64,000 bases of DNA from assembly GCA_029449235.1 (NCBI GenBank), contig JANATG010000016.1, positions 744,001-808,000 of the forward strand, read 5' to 3'. Below, in pieces: positions 60,357 to 64,000 of the stretch. Source of the DNA: Linnemannia schmuckeri. Its lineage: Eukaryota > Mortierellomycota > Mortierellomycetes > Mortierellales > Mortierellaceae. The position numbers and the translations under genes were made by a program. Each line of letters begins with the position of its first letter. The stretch's first letter is position 1. The notes beneath the pieces were generated by a model that had not been told where the DNA came from, did no database searches, and worked only from the letters and a program-made list of their open reading frames with translations.

Positions 60357-62794
60357 ATGGCTGTGCTTATCCACAAGGTCTTTCTCTTCGGCGCCCTCCT
60401 GGCAACAGCAATACAAGTCGCGAGTATCACACTCCCAAACTTGCATCGACGCCAAGCAGCGACCACTCCTGCTGCCTCTCTTGCTCCTGATGTCACTGCA
60501 GCAGCAGCGCCAGCTCAACCATGGAACAATCCTGGACAATTTCATCTTAATAAGAGCTTTGTTATCAAGGCAGCTCCTACAACTCGGACTTACGAATGGA
60601 CCATCTCGCAGAAAACAATTGCACCCGACGGTCTTGAACGACCAATGCTTCTCGTTAATGGTAACAACGAACAGTGAGATTCTCTATCTGCATTGTTCGG
60701 TCTCAGCGCCCCTCTCTTATTTTTTCAGCGCCCTCGTTTGAGTTGCTGTTGACTGATACTTTATAACATATGGTAGGAATGTTCCCTGGACCATTGATCG
60801 AGGCCAACACTGGAGACAGTATTGTTGTCAAGGTGACCAACAACCTGGCGAACGGCACTGCCATTCACTGGCACGGCATGTTCCAGAACGGTAAACAGAT
60901 AATCATTTTTCACGCACGCCATCAATAATCCCTTTAGTGTTTTGTTCCTGAAATTATTTTCGTATGATTCCAACTCACTCACTCACTTACTCACTGACTG
61001 ATTCGGAATCAGGCACAAACTGGATGGATGGAAGCGGGGGAGTCACTCAGTGTCCGATCCCTCCAGGACAGTCCTTCACCTACAACTTCACCGTGCCGAA
61101 CCAATGGGGCACCTACTGGTGGCATGCCCACGCTGCATCTCAATATGTCGATGGCATCGTTGGTATATACTTCGAAATATCGTCTTTGCTATTGTCACGA
61201 TCTGTTGTGCATTAATACCAGGCTGTGACTAACGTTCTTATTTATCCCTTCGATTGTCCAAAGGACCATTGGTGATCCACAGCCCCAACGAGGCACACCT
61301 CGGTCATTACGACGAGGATGTCATTGTCATGCTCTCGGACTATTACCATACACCGTCACCAACCCTCGTTTCCTGGTACCTCAGCACAGCAAGCGATGGA
61401 AGTGAACCTGTCCCAGACAACGGCCTCATCAACGGCCGCAACTACTTCAACTGCATTCTCGACCCGCAAGCCCTCTTCCCAACCCATGCTCCTTGTCACT
61501 CCAACGCCCCTCGATCCGTCTTTGATTTCCAATCGGGTTTGCGATACCGTATTCGAATCATCAATGCGGGTAGTTTTGCCGATTTTCAGTTCTCGATCGA
61601 CAACCATACTTTGAGCGTCATCGAGGCTGATGGAGTCGATATGCAGCCCGTGGACGTGCATCGCATACCGATCCATGTTGGCCAGCGGTACTCGGCCATT
61701 GTCCAGGCGAACCAAAAGGTCAACAGTTACTGGATCCGTGCTCAGATGAACTTGAACTGTTTTAATGAAGAGAACCCGGCCTTGGATGCGTCTGTCAAGG
61801 CCCTTATCCACTACGCCGGTGCGCCAGCAAGCCAGACTGCACACTCATTTGATTGGGCAGATGAGGCGTGGCCTGGTCGATGCTTGGATCTAGAGGCTAG
61901 TATGTTGAAACCGTTTGTGGTTCGGGATGCACCTCCAGCAGATATCCAGGTGATTCTGGACATGTCGTTCCAGAAGATTACCAAGAAGCAGGTCAGTCTA
62001 GGGTATGTCAATGAGACCTCCTGGGTGCCTCTTAAGAAGGCGGCAACCTTGTTTCAGGCCAACAAGGGCAATACCAAGTTTGCGGCCTCACAGTTTATCG
62101 TCACCTTGAACCAGACCCAGACCGTCGAGCTTGTTGTCAACAGTATGTCAATCCCTCTCTCTGTTGTTCGATGGTGGATGTAATCGATGTGTCGTATTTG
62201 CCTTCTTGGTTGTAACTCGTTCGTTTTCATTGTTTTTCTCTCTAGATTACGATGAAGGGTCTCATCCATTCCATCTGGTATGTTTGTTATATGTTCGGCG
62301 CCTCGTCCATTCGAAGTTCTCGTTTCGTTTTTTGTCCATTCACCTAACCTTGCCGTTTCATTTTTTTCTTTTCAAACAAACCAGCATGGACACCAAGTCT
62401 ACGTTGTTGGTGAGGGCAAAGGCCGGTATATCCCTGGAGAGAGCCCTCTCAACACGGTCAACCCCCTTCGTCGAGACACTGTCACCTTGCAGACCTTTGG
62501 ATACACCGTCTTGCGGTTTGTCAATGACAACCCCGGCATGTGGCCTTTTCATTGCCACATCAACCCGCATCTCGATGCTGGACTCATGGTCCAATTCCTC
62601 TCCTTGCCCAGAGCTGTCAAGGTAATTCATCTTTTACGCATTGTTTTCCTTGTACTGAATGCTGTGATTGGGACTTAGGAGATGAGAGAATAGGACTAAT
62701 TGAGGCTTTGTCTTTTTTCGATGTCACATCATTGTGCATGACACAACAGGCATTCAAGATCCCAGCAGAGCTCAAGAAGATGTGCACCGCTTGA
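60357..62794 (+). CDS. Laccase-type multicopper oxidase, secreted
   Basis: Seven exons: 60357-60660, 60777-60890, 61013-61162, 61264-62142, 62246-62277 (32 bases), 62385-62621 and 62750-62794; 586 residues. The signal peptide is [20 protein letters not shown], followed by a short RR-containing propeptide. Three cupredoxin domains carry all copper-ligand motifs: [26 protein letters not shown] (split by an intron) and [13 protein letters not shown]. The enzyme oxidises phenols, metal ions or related substrates with O2 reduced to water. It has no C-terminal transmembrane segment, so it is not a Fet3-type membrane ferroxidase. Whether it is a laccase, a ferroxidase or a pigment oxidase cannot be told. 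The ATG has the AACCATGG context. Confidence 0.95.
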
Positions 62795-63469
62795 GGATGC
62801 AATATGATAATCCGTCGGGCTGTAGAGGACCCCAAAGCAGAGTGCTTTGATGGAACAACCCTTTTCTTCCTTTTCTTGGTTGTCCTTGCGGGCAAGGACG
62901 GTCCTCGCTCTCCTTCATCAAAATAAACGTGTGGTGCATCCTCCGATGTCAACAACTATGGCTCTCAGGGGTGGTACTACTCTCTTTACATAATCACGGT
63001 TGTCCTCTCGCCCCTTTTTTTCTTTTTCTCTTTTTCTCTTTTAAGCTTCCACACGCCTCCTTCCTCTGTTACTTGATTGTAACGCCTTCCCTTATTCTTC
63101 GCTTCCCTCCCTCCTTTCTCCATCAACATGCTCTCATTCACCCACTCTATTCATCGATATTCGCTCCCTCAGCTACCCGCCAGACTTTGTCATCGTCAGT
63201 TTTATTAATGCAAGAGAATGCCAGTTACACCAACATGTCCCGGATCACATTCCCACTCAACGTCATACGCCAATGTAAATGAAAGAGTTTGAATCCTCTT
63301 ACCGAATATCAAGCCCCCTCCCCGCCCTCACTGTTGGAGCTCCCTCATTCAAGCCCGGCAAGTCGGATCACTGTTTTTTTGTTTCTGCGTTTCGTGGCGC
63401 TCATCTGGGACTAATGAGGGCTGCCTTTCTCTTCTCGGACCTCTTTTTCTGCTTGCACATTGTTAATAC
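62795..63469. other. Downstream region of the multicopper oxidase
   Basis: No supported gene; pyrimidine-rich at 63010-63130. It would contain an intron and later exons if the membrane exon at 63470-63634 (minus) belongs to a gene. Confidence 0.4.
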
Positions 63470-63634
63470 CGCTATGGCCAGTCCATGCAAAGTTGCGCCC
63501 GCAAGCAATGTGACCCCACAAGGGCCGATGTTGGACAGACAGTTAGACAGGCTGGTGTTTATCATCCACATCGCGACGAAGGCACCGACTTGCTCTGATG
63601 GACACTCTGACTGCCAGCATGACCTACACTCCAT
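63470..63634 (-). CDS. Possible first exon of a membrane protein
   Basis: On the minus strand an ATG at 63634 opens 55 codons that end at a GTATTA donor (63469). They contain two hydrophobic stretches, VGAFVAMWMINTSL and GVTLLAGATLHGLAIA. The pattern E-x-x-G, then GP, then HGL-A faintly recalls the first two helices of aquaporin-type channels. Reading through the donor gives 77 residues ending in a stop. No NPA-bearing next exon was found within the window, so it may be a relic. Confidence 0.25.
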
Positions 63635-63971
63635 TGATTACACTCCCGTTTTCGATTCTAGTTTGTTTAGATGGAAACATCCTTTGTTCCTCTTGTCTAT
63701 TCTTGCAATAAAAGGCTCGCTTTCTTGACTCTCGTTGTTTCTCACTGGAGAGAGGTTGGTTTTTCTCAAGTGGACGAATGTTTTTTCTTATTCTTTTTCT
63801 ACCACATTCTCTTGTGACTTGCTGCCAAAGCCTGTTCTTTTCTTATTATTTTCTCTATCAGGCTCGCTTTCATTCACCTAGATTGCTTCTAGGATTCTTA
63901 TCGACTGATGGAGGTCTTTTTTTTGCTACTCAACGTGCTTTATTCAAAGGCAGAGAAAAAGACTTCTAATT

Positions 63972-64000
63972 CCAAGCTTACGCCTCGGATCCACTAGTCG
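63972..64000. other. Polylinker-like sequence at window end
   Basis: The last 29 bases hold HindIII, BamHI and SpeI sites side by side. Two blocks, CCAAGCTT and CTCGGATCCACTAGT, equal parts of the polylinker of common cloning vectors. This suggests vector or adapter sequence at a contig end. Confidence 0.5.

Overview
The window is nuclear DNA of a filamentous fungus, most likely an early-diverging Mucoromycota lineage of the Mortierella type. The signs are genes split by short GT-AG introns with CTAAC-like branch points, pyrimidine-rich leaders, no operons, an Argonaute gene, low-complexity regulators, and a promethin-like lipid-droplet protein. The genus is inferred from gene content and style only. 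No rRNA, CRISPR array or prokaryotic element was seen.

Layout. Positions 1-781 hold the 5' part of a Ser/Pro/Gln-rich gene that leaves the left edge on the minus strand. A long empty region follows, then a C2H2 zinc-finger gene (3961-4944, minus) with a clear promoter. Positions 5.2-10.9 kb are a transposon-rich island: decayed coding pieces, a frame-broken Helitron helicase relic, tRNA-Asn(GTT), a small orphan ORF, and a 2.57-kb pogo/Tigger-type element with 100-bp terminal inverted repeats. From 11.9 to 21.7 kb, on the plus strand, lie a MAP-kinase phosphatase, a PA14/coiled-coil protein and the promethin-like protein. Argonaute (22.2-25.5 kb, minus) is head-to-head with an RluA-type pseudouridine synthase. 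Then on the plus strand come an SLC49-type transporter, a 37-residue membrane microprotein, a divergent hexokinase, calcineurin A and a purine phosphoribosyltransferase.

From 40.8 to 48 kb the minus strand carries a coiled-coil protein, glutamate decarboxylase, a PhzF-family enzyme and a possible frame-broken gene. A single-exon dihydroxyacetone kinase (plus) follows. The right third is sparse and holds secreted proteins: a 600-residue protein of unknown family, a phosphoesterase-family acid phosphatase or phospholipase C (both minus), and a laccase-type multicopper oxidase (plus). The last 30 bases look like a cloning polylinker.

The genes do not form one pathway. Calcineurin, the MAPK phosphatase and a zinc-finger regulator are signalling genes. 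Hexokinase, dihydroxyacetone kinase and glutamate decarboxylase are central metabolism. Argonaute sits some 12 kb from a young transposon, but nothing in the sequence links the two. Exon boundaries were read by eye from splice signals and frame continuity; no alignment or transcript data were used.
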